Below, piece by piece: positions 32,652-45,941 of a DNA stretch of 64,000 bases. The position numbers were made by a program, and so were the translations under genes. The number at the start of each line of letters is the position of its first letter. The stretch's first letter is position 1. This stretch comes from Dictyophora rubrovolvata (lineage: Eukaryota; Basidiomycota; Agaricomycetes; Phallales; Phallaceae), in NCBI GenBank assembly GCA_029959195.1, contig CP114118.1, forward strand, positions 1,922,001-1,986,000, written 5' to 3'. The notes beneath the pieces are model-generated. The model had not been told where the DNA came from. It did not search any database and saw only the letters and a program-made list of their open reading frames with translations.

Positions 32652-33701
32652 TTATTCGTAACCCAATCGCCGTTGCTGTTCTTTCTCTCGCTCAGTCTTC
32701 GAAATAATATCTTCGGCCTCTGTGATAACATCATTCCATGCAACAAACAACTCGGATAGTGCGTCCACCTGAAAGATACGCATGACACAAGAGTTTCATG
32801 CGGTGTTTGAGATAATGTAATACCTTTGTCGCATGTTGCTCTAATAAGTTGGCAATACGCTTTTCCAGAGCATTTGCTCTGTCTAAGTCTTCTTGGTGAG
32901 CAGCTATCAAGGCATCTAAGCGGGGTCGAAGAGACACATGATCTAGCAAATTGCATGTAGTATACTTTGGAATAGTGTTCATAATCTTTCTTACCAGGTA
33001 GTTTGCCAGCACCTGCGACTCCTCTTTTTACTAATTCATCAATTTCGCGCAAATCTCTGTCGGCACTTTGGATATCCATTTCCATTTCAGATAATAAGGC
33101 ATCAATTTCGGTAGAAGACATCCCTAGATATAGAGATGAACCCGCATTCGGAATGCCAGATATTGAGAAGGCTGGTGTTAAATATTGAGCGTACTGCTCG
33201 TCTATTCTCGATTTCATTCGAATGCAAGCGGAAGCTATAGGACAAACGCGAAGGAAACTCACATCTATCCATGAATTTTCGGATTCCCTCATGGCTTTGA
33301 ATAACAGAATTCAAGTTCTGCTGTATTTCTTCGGCTCTTCTCAGCAAAGTCGCTTTTTTTGCGGTTTCATCAGGCTTTCTATTACCACGCGACTCTCTCG
33401 CCAGCTCTTGACGCACGCCGAATAAAAGGGCCTCGAGCCAGCGTAGACGAAGTTCGAGAGATAACTCCGGAGATATTGAGGGAATGACTTCGGCTTCGGG
33501 AGGCAAAGGTGTAATGTGTTCTTGCGGACTGGAGTCTATATCGTCTATTTCGGACATGTACGATGTATTTGGAAGTCTGAGGGCTTGTTGCTGGATTCTC
33601 AAAGGTGAATCCCCAATCGGAGGTGGCGAAGTAGGCGGTGTTGTTGGGAAAAGTCGGTATTGGTGAGCGTCTCCAAGGAAAACACTACCCAAGACGACCA
33701 T
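32652..33701 (-). CDS. unrecognised coiled-coil protein
   Basis: Exons run from the ATG at 33701 (MVVLGSVFLGDAHQYRLFPT) to TAA at 32652-32654, giving about 280 residues. After a Pro-rich N-terminus comes ELSLELRLRWLEALLFGVRQ, then a long helical region with heptads (TLLRRAEEIQQNLNSVIQSH). Further exons encode STEIDALLSEMEMDIQSADR, LRPRLDALIAAHQEDLDRAN, ALEKRIANLLEQHATKVDAL and a final helix. The pattern resembles small subunits of dynactin- or kinetochore-like complexes (for example dynactin p24), but the likeness is only in layout. I give no name. It lies head-to-tail behind SWR1, 158 bp from its stop. Confidence 0.6.
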
Positions 33702-33859
33702 TACTAGGTGTTAAAAATCGGATACTACATTAACGCAGATCCCGTCGGTAGCGCCGGCAACACAATTTTGACAGTTCGTGTTAAATTAATAGAACAACAA
33801 GCAGTACTACAATATAATATCTGTAATGTGACATGATTTGGTTGACAACAGCCAAAAAG

Positions 33860-36800
33860 CTACAACCGCCAGGTTGAAAACCACTCCCAGTCGTGGTTCA
33901 CAAAGGCCAACATGTATTCAGCAATCGTACCTTCTTTTTCTTCTTTTTCGTCCTCAATGTCTTTCTCATGTGTCCGAAGTTGTTCCACTTGACCCTCTGC
34001 TGCTAATGCTTCTTCACCTTCAACTTCAGCAGCAAAATCGGCATGATCCTCAACTTCTCGCGCAGCTTCCTCACGAGCTGCCAGGCGAGCAGCAATAGCG
34101 TCTTCTTGGTCTTCAAATTCCTCTAACGCCTTACCAAACGCGACGTCATCTATTAACAGCCTATGCCAGTCAAATTCGCCTTGTTGAATCACGATGTTGT
34201 CTAATGAACGCTTTTGGTTTGCTTTACGAAGCATGCTTTCTTCAACGGTGTGTTCGGAGATGAAGCGATATATATGAACGTCCCGTATTTGCCCAATACG
34301 ATGCGCACTATTTGTGAACTCAGATGCTAGTGTCACGATGGGCAGGTGAACAAAGGAGACGTACCGGTCCTCGCACTGTCTATCCATCTGCGGATTGAAA
34401 TCGCTATCATAGAATATGACAGTATCAGCCCCGGTTAAGCTTGTCAGATACCGTTAGGACTCCAGTGCACAAGGTCAGTTATGAAACCAACTCACTTGAT
34501 GCCAACACCTCCTGATCGAGATGATGCAATAAACGCAAAAATTCTAGGATCATTATTAAAGCGTTCTGTGATATATTGTCTATCCTCTATCTTCGTTGCG
34601 CCATCAAGGCGTAAATAGCGATACCCATGGAAATTCAAAAAGATTTCAAGGATATCCAAAACTCTGGTCATTTGTGTAAAAATAAGCATGCGATGTCCTC
34701 CAGCGGCTCTTTTGCGAAGCAAGGTAGCCAGCTCTTGCAGCTTGCCACAGTCGTATTGAATAAGCGATACATCCGGGAAGGCAATTTGCAACTTGACACT
34801 AACTCTATGCAAATTTTCGACAAGATCGGGGCTTCCATATTGAAACTGGAGAATATGCTTTGAATAACCTGATAGAGCCAGACTCGCCATGTCCCTAGCA
34901 ACAACAGCAGGAGTCACAAATGCGAAATGATCAATAGTAGGCGTCAGTTCATGGGTCCGTTGCTCATAAGACTTGACCAGTTTTTGAAGAATATCGGATC
35001 GCTCGAGATAATTTGTGTCCGCTGTCCCGGGGGTGGACTGCAGTGGTATGTATAATCGACGAATGGCGGTGATGGTTTCCAGGCCATAAACGGGAGACGC
35101 AATACATCGAAGGTGATTCACGTAGGAGATGTGGGTCCATCGACGAAACTCGGCTAATCGCCTTTGGTAAGCTCTGTGTTGCTTATATCCTTCAATAGTC
35201 CGTGTATCAGGAGGCGGGGGTTCTCCTGGGAGCTCGGTAATAGGCAAATGAAATGATGCGTCTAGATTGCGAGTAGACCTTGCTTGTATCATGGATTTTC
35301 CTTGATGTTGTAAAAATACCAATCCTAGCAGATCCAAATCTGCTTTCTCATCCTGATTTTGCAGTAATCGTCGTCTGATCAAAAGCTCCTTGATCTCAAA
35401 ATCTGCGATGGCTGGCCGTGGCATCGCAAAAGACGTAACGATTGGTCTAACCTCAAAGAGGTCCGGATGATTGCACACTTTCCTCAGCTGCATTAGGACA
35501 TTCGCGACCTTGTGATACAAACCGGAAGCCAGTGATTCTTTTGTGGCAGCTCGCGACATGAATTCGTCATAAAGAAAGCGCTGCCGCTTAGAAAGACGAC
35601 AAGTGACTATATGCTCATACTTGCTTGGCAGTTCCTTTTCGACATCAGCCTTCAAACGTCGCATAAGGTATGGTCTCAAAACCGTGTGTAACTTTTTGAC
35701 CCGTTCTTGCGTGTCTTCGTCCATAACCGTCCCCTGCTCGATAGCCTTTTCTAAAGGGTCTATTCGGCAAGTCAGAAATCCATGTAGAGGGATAAAGTAA
35801 AATATACTAACTTGAAAACCAATCCCCAAATTCTTTTACATTAGCAAAATCCGTCCCAGACATTAGAAATTGTAAAAGGGCCCAAAGTTCGATTAAATTA
35901 TTCTGCAGAGGTGTACCCGTTAGCAAAAGCCTTCTGAAGGACCGAAACATCAGTAGAATGTTCCAGCGCTGCGACTTGAAGTTTTTGATCATATGGGCCT
36001 CATCGAGAATCATATAATACCAGGCTTTGCGTTTGAAAATGTGTGCATCTCGACTCGCCAAAGTGTAAGAAGTTACGCAGACATTGAAAGCGTGCTTGTT
36101 ATTCCATCCAACTCGAAGTTCTTTGCGGCGTTTGGTATTTCCATGGTACGGGAGAATCTTGAACCCGGGCAAGAACTTTTTGAATTCCATTTCCCAATTT
36201 AGTAGCACGCTTGTAGGGACGATAATTAAGTGAGGCCCCCAAATTCCACGATCACAGGCCAAATGAGCCAAAAGAGAGATCGTTTGGATGGTTTTTCTAA
36301 TATCCAAATAAGGTACGGATAGAAGCAAAATTGAGTAACTCGTACCCTAAACCCATTTCATCGGCCAATATACCATTAAGTTTATTAATATGTAAGCTAG
36401 CAAGCCACTCTAGCCCTGCTTGTTGATATGGTCGGAGAACTCCCCTCAACAAGAATGGTGGATTGACTTTAGATTCGGGAATCCAGTCAACAGGCGCAAC
36501 AGCGAAGTCTCGCAGATGAGGAGGAATATCAACATCCTCGTCTTCAACCTCTATCTCCTTATCATCCCGATTCTCGGTCGGTAATTCCGCGTTAGCATTG
36601 GCTTCATTATCGATCTCTGGTAAACTTTGGGTATCTGCATCCTGGGAATGACCGGTATTCATATGGTTCAGAAGTTGAGACTCGGATACACTGTCGGCTA
36701 AATGATTCTCATGGACAACTGGAACGTCTTGCGCATCGGTTATAGTTCCAAGCTCGTCGACTGAGGGTGTAGGACATCTTGAGAAATTTGAGTTTTCGGG

Positions 36801-38961
36801 TAGATCCTCATTGCTCACTTCCGAATCCCCTGCAGTGTCATCCGCTCCATTTTCGGGATGTTCAGCGACGGGTGTTACTAAATCATCATTAGAATTGCCC
36901 TCTATACCAGGGGTAATTATGAAATCTTCGGCTTGCGTCTCTTCATCAGTATCTGAATTGATGATAGCCGTGGAATGATCATCAGTGCCCGGGATTGAAG
37001 GTACTGCGGTTACTGAAGGAGTTTGAGAATGTGATATATCCAAAGATTGAGAGGTGTCTCTAGATCCGAAGCGCATGTTCATAGAAGCTGACTCGGATGG
37101 ACCTTCAGAGTCATGGTCATCTTGTCCGAGTTCTATGTGAGATACCTCGTCATTTTCAAGACCCAAGAGGTATGAAGCGTCAACATCTTCAGACTCCGTG
37201 TCAGTATCGGTATCAAGATCATCTTTGCTTTCTTCATCATGGCTTTGACTTTCTGAGGAGTCGTCGTTGGTGCTCCAATCTTTGATGCTTCCAGATCTTG
37301 AGCGAGTACGAGTAAGATCCAATTGTTGGGCCTCCAAAATCATTCCTGATTGATCCAGAATTGCATCCAGATGCATCTTCCCTATCCGTGCCTCCTCAGC
37401 CTCTAAAATAACACGATTTCTTTCTCGAATAGCCTATGTACGAATAAAGAAGCGATGAGAGGACAAACCTGGCCTCCATGAAATTAACTTACGAAAACGG
37501 CTTTTTTCCATTGTCTTTCGACCTCTTTGGCGGTGAGTTTTGCAAGGGTTTTCATGCGCAGAACTTCGGCTTTTTTCACTTTTTCTTCATTGCTCTCATG
37601 ATTCGCATGCCATGCTAATACATTTTTGGAAATTCTTTTGGCGACTACCCTTTTGAAGGAAGACTCTGCCAACATTGTTCGACCTTTCTGTAAAGCTGAT
37701 GACATGAGATTCTGGTGATGATCTTCGTGCTTTCCTTCTGTTTGGCTATGCATGGATGGTGATTCAAGAAAACTTTCTGGTAAGTCAAGTACGTTTAAGG
37801 TCAATCGACCATCTTTTCTAAGAGTTCTAATACGCGCTCTTAGCTCTGCCTCCATTGTGGAAGGATCCATAGAAGTATCGATGGTCATATTGTCGCCGTC
37901 CTCCGAAGTAATATACGAGCCCAAGAATTTCCGAATTGAACCATCGTACTGAGATTTTGGGGGTATTTGCAAAGGATGCGTATAGGAGATGGGACGAGGG
38001 CGTTGAAATAGGCGAACACGTTTAATTGCATGCTTGACGTCAGGAGAACGCATCTCGGTAGTTGATGACGGTATAGTCGCGTCTACGTCAATCCTATCTA
38101 AATCTTGGAACGCAGTGGAAACTTTTCTTTTGACTCCCCGGAGCGATGGTGAGTTCTGAGCAAGAGATGTAGATGCAGTTCTAGACTTGCGTAACTGCAT
38201 CATGGGTTTAGACGCAACAGAAGTTAAGTCGATGGTTTGTTCGGATTTCACCGCATCATTACGTTTGGGCATATGCTTTAGTTTTAGCTTTGCTCCGGCG
38301 TCATTGCTGTTGAGGAACTTGTGAGGACGATTGGAGTCGGATTGATCCCCCTGTGAGGAAGGGGAATTAGGGGTTTGGTTGGGTTTGTTATTCAAAGCAG
38401 TCAAAAATAATAAGCGGTGCTCAGTCAAAGCACGCCTTGTTTTTCGAGGACTGTCACTTTTTGCTGACTTTGTAATGAGGTCGAAGGGCTCTTTGAACTA
38501 ATGGTCAAAAAATGAATTCGAATAAAAAGAATTCAGCGTGGCTTGAGAAACCAACCTGAAGAAAAACCTGACTAGTGTCTTCTTTGGCTACCTGCTTTCT
38601 CGTGTATTAATGTGCGCTTTCGTCAATTTAATAGCTTAGGTACTTGCTTTAGGATCATACTTAAGTAGTGTCACAAACTTGTCCAGCTGAAAGGCCTCCC
38701 TCACCTAATAAATAAAGTCAATTTGGGGAAAACATGGAACTTGTGGTAAACGAAAGAAAAAGAAAAGAGACCAACTAAATCATCGTGTCTGTCCATTAGT
38801 TCCTCCAGCTGTCTTTGAAGATCCTGCAGTATTTCTGCTCTTCGCTCACGAATTCGTTCGTCAACATTTTCAAGGTCGGAGGCATCGTCAGCTACGCCGA
38901 TGTTATTGGACTCGTCTAATACAGATGGCACAGTCCTTTTCGAAGTGTGACTCGAAAACAT
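33860..38961 (-). CDS. SWR1: Swr1, ATPase of the SWR1 chromatin remodelling complex (H2A.Z deposition)
   Basis: Swr1 swaps H2A for H2A.Z in nucleosomes near promoters. The start at 38961 (MFSSHTSKRTVPSVLDESNN) leads through short exons into an HSA domain near 37500 (KAEVLRMKTLAKLTAKEVER, QWKKAVF). A very acidic, disordered linker follows (37376-36500), then the Snf2 core. In the core are NGILADEMGLGKTIQTISLL (Walker A, split by an intron), DEAHMIKNF (Walker B), RRLLLTGTPLQNNLIELWAL, a long insertion, and lobe 2 with MLIFTQMTRVLDILEIFL and the AHRIGQIRDVHIYRF motif. The insertion between lobes marks the INO80/SWR1 class, and the HSA plus acidic region favour SWR1. The intron at 38592-38647 is best read as GC-AG (GCAAGT donor). 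Confidence 0.93.
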
Positions 38962-39861
38962 TTGTTCTGGTTCATTCGAGGAAGAAAAGGGAATAAATAC
39001 TCGACGAATCTCGGATGGAATTTGCAGGGAATTAGAGGAATGTTGTACTATCGTTATGACAAAGAAGTTTCGATGCGATTTGCAGAGCTAGCAGATGTGC
39101 ATTCGTAATGGTTGCTGGTAGACCGCGCATCGTTGCGCCCCTTGTGGATACGGGACTTGTTTGTCCTTGTGGATTCACCCACGGCCGCCTATGAATGTCT
39201 TAGAGCTTGCTCAGCTGGCACTGCTGGGCATTCCGACTGCAAAGATTAAGTTCGCGAAATTCATGGAGGTTAGTAGCGATGTCGCCAATTGACGTCAATT
39301 CTCATTATATATACATAATTATCGAGCGGTGAATAAAGCATCGCGTGGAATAAAGCGGGGCAAAAACCACGAAACTGAACAATAGTTCTGCAGCAGCTGA
39401 GAAACATGGGGTATGAAGTATGAAGTCCTGCTACTATGTACTAGTATCTGTATGAGCCCAAACGCGCCTATTTTTTCCAGTGTCAGCCGGGGCAGTTGCC
39501 TTTCTCAATGTCAATGACCGTGACGAGGACGGTCCCGCCATCGTGTACAGGGTACTTAGAGATAGGATAGATACGTACGTACGTAACTTCCGCCGCTATC
39601 CCGTTGGTAACTTATGGCGGGCATCCTTTGTTCCGGACACTCCACTGCCCAGCTTTACTTATAGATCTAATATCTAAACTCCTGGGCGCAATTTATCCCC
39701 CACTCGCCGATCGAAAACAGCACCTTGGGTAAATTATTTATAGAATTTTTCTTTTTCTTTTGCACTCGACAAGGAGGATCCATTCATTCACGTGAATACA
39801 ATAAATACACTGTACGGCCATCCTGATAATTCCCCGGCGCACCTTCCAAGCCAGTTACAAT
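38962..39861. other. 900-bp divergent intergenic region, SWR1 / succinate-fumarate carrier
   Basis: I see no supportable gene. There are short AT-rich stretches (39300-39330 and 39730-39760) and a GTACGTACGTA self-complementary run near 39577. A 65-codon open frame at 39480-39677 has no ATG at its start, no family likeness and no splice context. The region probably holds two separate promoters. Confidence 0.4.
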
Positions 39862-41109
39862 ATGTCGAGGAGTGGTGAGAAAAAGCCTGTTGCTTTTGCT
39901 ACGCATATAGTGGCCGGTGGCCTTGGGGGTGCTATGGAGGCGGTCAGTGTGTCCAATATACCAATATAGGTCCTGATGTCAACTGACGTGCTTTTTCAGT
40001 TATGTTGCCAACCGCTGGATACCATTAAAGTAAGGATGCAACTCTCCAAGTCAGGAAGTGGTGGGGTAAGGCGAAAGGAAATAGCTTCTAATCTTCAGCA
40101 TGGCCTACTGAATTTATATCGACAGGGCAAATCCCGTGGGTTTATCGCGACAGGAGTATCCATCGTCCAGCGAGAAACACCGTTGGCCTTATACAAGGGA
40201 CTCGGAGCAGTACTGTCCGGGATCGTACCAAAGATGGCTATTCGATTTGCAAGCTTCGAAACATATAAAAAGTGGTTAACAAATGAGAATACAGGTAACA
40301 CCAGTGTTGGAGGTGTTTTTGTAGGTACGCTAGTAGCACCCCAGCTGAGATACCGAACGCTGACCTATTTTTCAATAGCGGGTTTGGCTGCAGGGATAAC
40401 TGAAGCCGTGGCGGTAGTAACACCCATGGAAGTCGTCAAAATCCGTCTCCAAGCCCAATCACACTCTCTTGCAGATCCTCTCGAAATCCCTCGATACAGA
40501 AATGCAGCTCATGCAGTGTACACGATCGTCCGTGAGGAAGGGTTCGCAACGCTCTATCGGGGAGTCACCTTAACGGCTTTACGGCAAGCCACAAATCAAG
40601 GTGGATAACTACATGCCTGTTTAAACCTTTCAGGTTATTTATCTTCGTATGCAAGGGGCAAATTTTACAGCATACCAAGAATTAAAGAAACAAGCACACA
40701 AATTCCAGCCAGAATTGATCGATCTACCTTCCTATCAACACATGATAATCGGCCTGATTTCAGGAGCTATGGGTCCATTCTCAAACGCGCCCATAGATAC
40801 TATCAAAACCCGTGAGGATTTTTTTTAAAAAAAATGGGAGCAAGTGTGCATTCATGATGCTTATACAACACGTTTGCAGGTTTGCAAAAATCTACGGCAA
40901 GTGCAGGTGAGTCTGCCTTGACACGGATAAAATACATAGCCGGGGATATGTGGCGTCAGGAAGGGTTCCGATCTTTCTATAAAGGCATTACTCCTCGAGT
41001 TCTGAGAGTAGCACCCGGCCAAGCCATCGTGTTTGCTGTATATGAGCGGGTCAGAAGGGTAATTGAAAACATGAAAGAAACGACCGCGGAAGGATCGTAC
41101 TCAGAATAG
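39862..41109 (+). CDS. SFC1: mitochondrial succinate/fumarate antiporter (SLC25 carrier)
   Basis: The start ATG 39862 gives MSRSGEKKPVAFATHIVAGG. The three carrier repeats show CCQPLDTIKVRMQLSKSGSG, VVTPMEVVKIRLQAQSHSLA and SNAPIDTIKTRLQKSTA, each with PxD/ExxK/RxR. The family-specific stretch GFIATGVSIVQRETPLALYK and GIVPKMAIRFASFETYKKWL fits the Sfc1/Acr1 group, which brings cytosolic succinate in against fumarate for gluconeogenesis on C2 carbon. Intron 1 is 39943-39999. A 60-nt intron beginning GTAAGG and ending CGACAG (about 40065-40126) is a multiple of three with no in-frame stop, so retention would add 20 residues. Family match is strong; substrate is inferred from family. Confidence 0.88.
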
Positions 41110-41345
41110 TAACAAAATCATTGACCTCTAATGAAGTTTAGAAGTGGGTCAGATTTGTTTAATGTATCAATGAGTAATAATACACAATGAGTTTTGTGCC
41201 AGTTGGACGAGAACTTGACGAGAACCGGACGAGAACCGTCAAGTTCTTGGCTTATGTAACCGCTAACGTGTCGAAGCTCTCCTGACCCTTTACATCCTAA
41301 AAAACTGTCTTGTTGACGGGCTAATCGTTTACGACTGGTTTCGTG

Positions 41346-42292
41346 ATGAATCTATTCAGGTTTTTAGGCAAGTTCTTCAAACAATATACTCGAAATGTGG
41401 CTAATTTTGTTACAAGGTGACCTTTCCCACCTGGCCTCAATTTTTATTTTACTACACAAAATTCAGACATCACGGTCATGTCGAGGTCTGCGCCGTCTTT
41501 GTCTTATATGAGCATTACTGAGCAACCAATTCAGGCATATCCTTCAAAACACAAGCCCTCTATGTAGCTGTCTTCGTCACTCGCTACCTCGACCTTTTTC
41601 TTGGGGAATACATATCGGCATACAACACAATTATGAAATTATTCTTCATTGCTAGCAGTTCCTACATTTTATATCTCATGAAAGTCCGTTTTAGGTTTGT
41701 TCACTCCATTTTCAACCCAATTCCTCCAAAACAATTGATTTGCCAGACCAACCAATGACCCGTCCATCGACACATTCCGTTTAGAGTATATTTTGGGACC
41801 CGCCCTTTTGCTATCCCTTATTCTCAATTATCAATTCACTCCTGTCGAAGTAAAACTTTCAATTGCTCGAGGGATGCTGTTTGACATTTATCCCAGATTC
41901 TATGGTCGTTCTCGATTTATCTGGAAGCATTGGCCATTATGCCACAACTGTTTTTGCTGCAAAGAACTGGAGAGGCTGAGACCATAACAACACACTATTT
42001 GGCTGCTTTAGGTGCATATCGTGCGCTTTATATTCCTAACTGGATCTACCGGTACGGCAGAAATATTCGCACACAGACTTCGGAGTGACGCGTCCACAGA
42101 TACTTTACCGAAGGAACTCTTGATCCTATAGCTGTGATTGCTGGTCTAGTCCAGACTGGTCTCTACATTGACTTCTTTTACATATATTTTACAAAGTGAG
42201 TCCTACGCACTTTCCTCGAAGAAGTTACTACCGGTGTTTACGAATCTTCACGCAGAGTTTTGCAGGGACAAAAATTCGAATTACCCGCCTGA
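41346..42292 (+). CDS. ERD2: ERD2, K/HDEL receptor
   Basis: ERD2 returns escaped ER residents from the Golgi. Seven small exons (41346-41367, 41417-41485, 41535-41694, 41747-41849, 41897-42051, 42100-42195, 42256-42292) sum to exactly 214 codons. That matches the family length of about 212-219 residues. The chain reads [120 protein letters not shown] and [12 protein letters not shown]. The first intron (41368-41416) has a GC donor (GCAAGT). Its clients here could include ER proteins other than glucosidase II and Erv2, which lack the tail. No single frame is long, so the gene is easy to miss. Confidence 0.93.
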
Positions 42293-42615
42293 TTTGCCAT
42301 GCTTACTTTTTAATCAACGTTTATCTGATAGCTTCATGTTCATATATATACCTGAAAAGATTTGACAAGAATTATATTTATTGTCCCTCGGACTAGTCCT
42401 TAGCAAATTGTTCAAAGGAGGGCGCTTACGGCGTGATAGTAGACGCGCGTGGGTTACTCAACTGTTGCTTTGCCTTTTCAACCGGACGTTCCTCTACTTT
42501 CTTTACTCATTTTTAATCTGTATACCTTACTCTCAAAAGAATTGACGTAAGTCGTATCAGAATATCAATTTGCGGCCACTGTGATTATTTAGATTGGCCT
42601 TTCCCAGCACCAATC
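42293..42615. promoter_or_regulatory. promoter region of the transportin gene
   Basis: These 323 bp lie between the ERD2 stop and the Kap104 start. The right half is pyrimidine-rich (42455-42520), as in many basidiomycete leaders. No exon that I can support lies here. Confidence 0.4.
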
Positions 42616-45600
42616 ATGTCTAGCTGGGTCCCGCAACCTGCTGGATTACAAGAAGTCGTAGAGACTTTACATAATTCTACACGTAGTCAAGATGTAGAAG
42701 TTCAGAGAACAATTACACTGGTACTTAACTTCTCCAATGAAACTTGATCCGATTTCTAATTACGCGTCCTGCAGAAATTAGAACAATTTACGAAGGTCCC
42801 GGACTATGCCGGTTATCTGGCTCATATCATCGCAAACATGCCACAAGAAACAGAACATATTCGAACAATATCAGGCTATTTGTTGAAAAATAATGCACCC
42901 TTACTTCTCAAAGCACCGCCGGAAGTGTGTACTTATGCTAAAGCTTCCGTCTTGCAAGCTTTTCGGGATCCCCAGATGATGATCAGGAAGGTTGCAGGTC
43001 AAATTATCGTGGCTTTCTTACGAGTTCTGGAGCCACGTAATTGGATGGATGCGTTAACAATGCTTGTCCAAGCATTAGACTCACCAAATTTTGAAGAGCA
43101 AGAGGTAAGCCGATCTGAGCAATCATTCAACACCTTGCACCCAACATTTTCAGGGGGCTTTCGATGCATTGGAGAAAGCGTGCCAGGATTTCCCCAAAAA
43201 GTTGGATGTAGACATGAACGGAACTCGACCTTTGGATTTTATGGTTCCAAAATTCTTAATGCTATCAACCCACCCATCCCCCAAAATACGCGCACACGCT
43301 CTAGGTTCCCTTTCGCAATTTATTCCTGTCCAATCACAGTCGCTATTTGCTCATATTGATGCCTTTATCGCATGTTTATTTAAATGCGCATCAGACGACG
43401 ATCCTATTGTCAGAAAGAACGTCTGCTTTGCATTGGTGCAGCTTTTATCCTATCGACCTGACAAGCTAATCCCCGAAATGACCAATGTCGCTGAGTACAT
43501 GCTCTATTCGACTCGTGATAAAAACGAGGATGTTGCTTTAGAGGCTTGTGATTTCTGGCTAACCTTTGCAGAAGAGCCGGATTTAATGCCTTACCTGAAG
43601 CCATTGCTCTCCAAGGTTGCCACCGCATTGTTAGAATGTATGGTCTATTCTGAGAATGACCTTGACTGGGCATTCGCAGAAGATGACGATGCTCATATAC
43701 CTGACAAAGAAACCGACATCAAACCAAGACACTATGACACAAAAGATCATGGTCTAGAGCGATCCTCGAATACTGCGGACTCTGGAGCGAACGGAACAAA
43801 ACAACCCTCGGCATCCGGAGACGATGATGATCTAGGAGACGATTTTGATGATGACGATCTAGATGATTATGAAGACGATTTTGGCACGGAATGGAACGTT
43901 CGAAAGTGCGCAGCTGCAGCATTCGATGTATTAGCAACGCGCTTTGGTGCGGACTTAATGGAAGTCTCTTTACCTGTATTGAAGGACAAGCTATGGAGTC
44001 AGGACTGGTTACAAAGAGAATGTGGTATTTTGGCTCTGGGTGCCATGGCTGAAGGTGATTAATATAACGTTTCTTACTTTAACAAATTATTTTTAATATT
44101 CGATCATAAGGCTGTATTGACGTTATTACTCCGCACTTATCTGCCCTAGTTCCTTATTTGATAAGCATGTTAAATGATTCTAAGGTAAGCTTTATTCTTT
44201 TCCGTCAGTACATTTACTTTGAATAGAAACCAGCCTCTTGTACGTTCCATCACTTGCTGGACGCTGGGTCGATATGCCAGTTGGATAGCTCAAATATCGT
44301 CGGAGGAACATAGAAGCGCATATTTTGTACCCACCATGGAAGGGGTAGGTACAACTAAACAACATGGAACAGCCGTTGAGAATCCCCTCTAGTTATTAAG
44401 AATGGTTTTGGATAATCATAAACGAGTTCAAGAAGCAGGTTGCAGTGCCTTTTCAACTCTTGAAGAAGAGGCTCAAGGCGAGCTGGAACCATACTTAGAG
44501 CCTGTTCTCCGCAACCTAGTTGTTGCCTTCGATAAATATCAGGCCAAAAATTTGCTCATATTATATGACGCTGTTGGAACTTTGGCAGATGCCGTTGGGC
44601 GCGCTCTTTCAAATCCAGCGTATGTGGAAATTTTGATGCCTCCCCTGATTAAACGATGGACAAAGTTGAAAGACGAATCTGAGGATCTCGTACCCTTACT
44701 AGAGGTGAACTGTCCGAGGTATATCAATATTTACTTATTAACATTTATTAGTGCCTAGCGTCTGTTTCTGTTGCCATGGGAACATCATTCACCCCATACG
44801 CGGGGCCGATATATGAACGGTGTTGCAGCATTGTCCAAGAGCAATTATTACAATATCAAGCATTTCAGCAAAACCCGGACTCAGATGAGCCGGACAAAGA
44901 CATTCTGGTCGTAACTATTGATCTTCTTAGCGGTCTCATTCAAGGACTGGGGATGCAAATAAAACCTTTACTCGAGAATAGTAATCCGTCATTGTTCACA
45001 TTGATTGGTATTTGTTTAAAAGTGAAGTATTTTTAACACACCTGCCTTTCATTTATTAAATTGTTTGCCAGCATCCGCAACCCAGCGTCCGTCAATCATC
45101 CTATGCTTTAGTAGGAGATATGGCAGTTCAATGTTTTGAGCTTTTACGGCCATATATGCCACAAATAATGCCTGAAATTGTGACCCAGTTATATCCTGAT
45201 CCTAAATCAGACGAAGTCAGTGCTTGCAATAACGCTGCTTGGTCAGTTGGTGAAGTTGCGTTACGATACGGATCTGGTCAGTAAAATTTTCCACGGATCC
45301 AACTCAGTCAGAATCGTTGTTCACGTTTTGATAGACCCCGAGTTTGCTTCATGGGTTCCGGGGCTAATTCAACATCTTGTTCCATGTCTTTTGCACCCAA
45401 AGGCACCTCGAAGTTTACACGAAAATGCAGCCGTCACAATCGGTCGAATTGGATTGGTACAACCCGCGCAAGTTGCGCCACAACTGCCCCTTTTTGCCGA
45501 ACAATGGTAATTCACCATATAAAAAGTAGTTTGTTATGCTAATTAAGTATTTAGGTGTCAAGCATTATTGGAAATACGTGATAATGAAGAGAAAGACTCA

Positions 45601-45941
45601 GCTTTTCGTGGCTTTTGCACACTTGTCAAAGTTAACCCTCAAGGAATTGAAAGGGTATGATTATATTGTTTTTTGGTCTTGGGCATGACAAACCTATATC
45701 TCTCAAGGGCTTTTTCTGGTTTTGTAACGCTATTGCTCAATGGATGACTCCAACGCCTGAGTTGAATGAAATGTTCAAATCTGTGAGTTTTATATATCTT
45801 GTCCATATTATTTACCGGTGCTCATGTATTTTGTAGATATTAACGGGACTGAAGGAAATGAGCGGGCCACAGTGGGATGTGCAGTTTAGCATGTTCCCAG
45901 CACCCGTTCAAGAAAGGCTAAAGCAACGTTATAACATTTGA
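42616..45941 (+). CDS. KAP104: transportin / karyopherin beta-2 (Kap104)
   Basis: Kap104 imports PY-NLS cargo such as hnRNP-like proteins. The start ATG 42616 gives [20 protein letters not shown], and the chain then runs through HEAT repeats in about a dozen exons. Diagnostic are [19 protein letters not shown]-type [14 protein letters not shown] and [20 protein letters not shown]. Next is the acidic H8 loop ([20 protein letters not shown], about 43818-43880) that binds Ran, followed at once by [20 protein letters not shown]. Downstream are [53 protein letters not shown] and the C-terminus [20 protein letters not shown]. Stop TGA is at 45939-45941. Family match is excellent. Confidence 0.94.

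Noticed and set aside
39480-39677. 65-codon open frame between SWR1 and the carrier gene
   Set aside because: It has no ATG at its start, no family likeness and no splice sites joining it to anything; probably chance.
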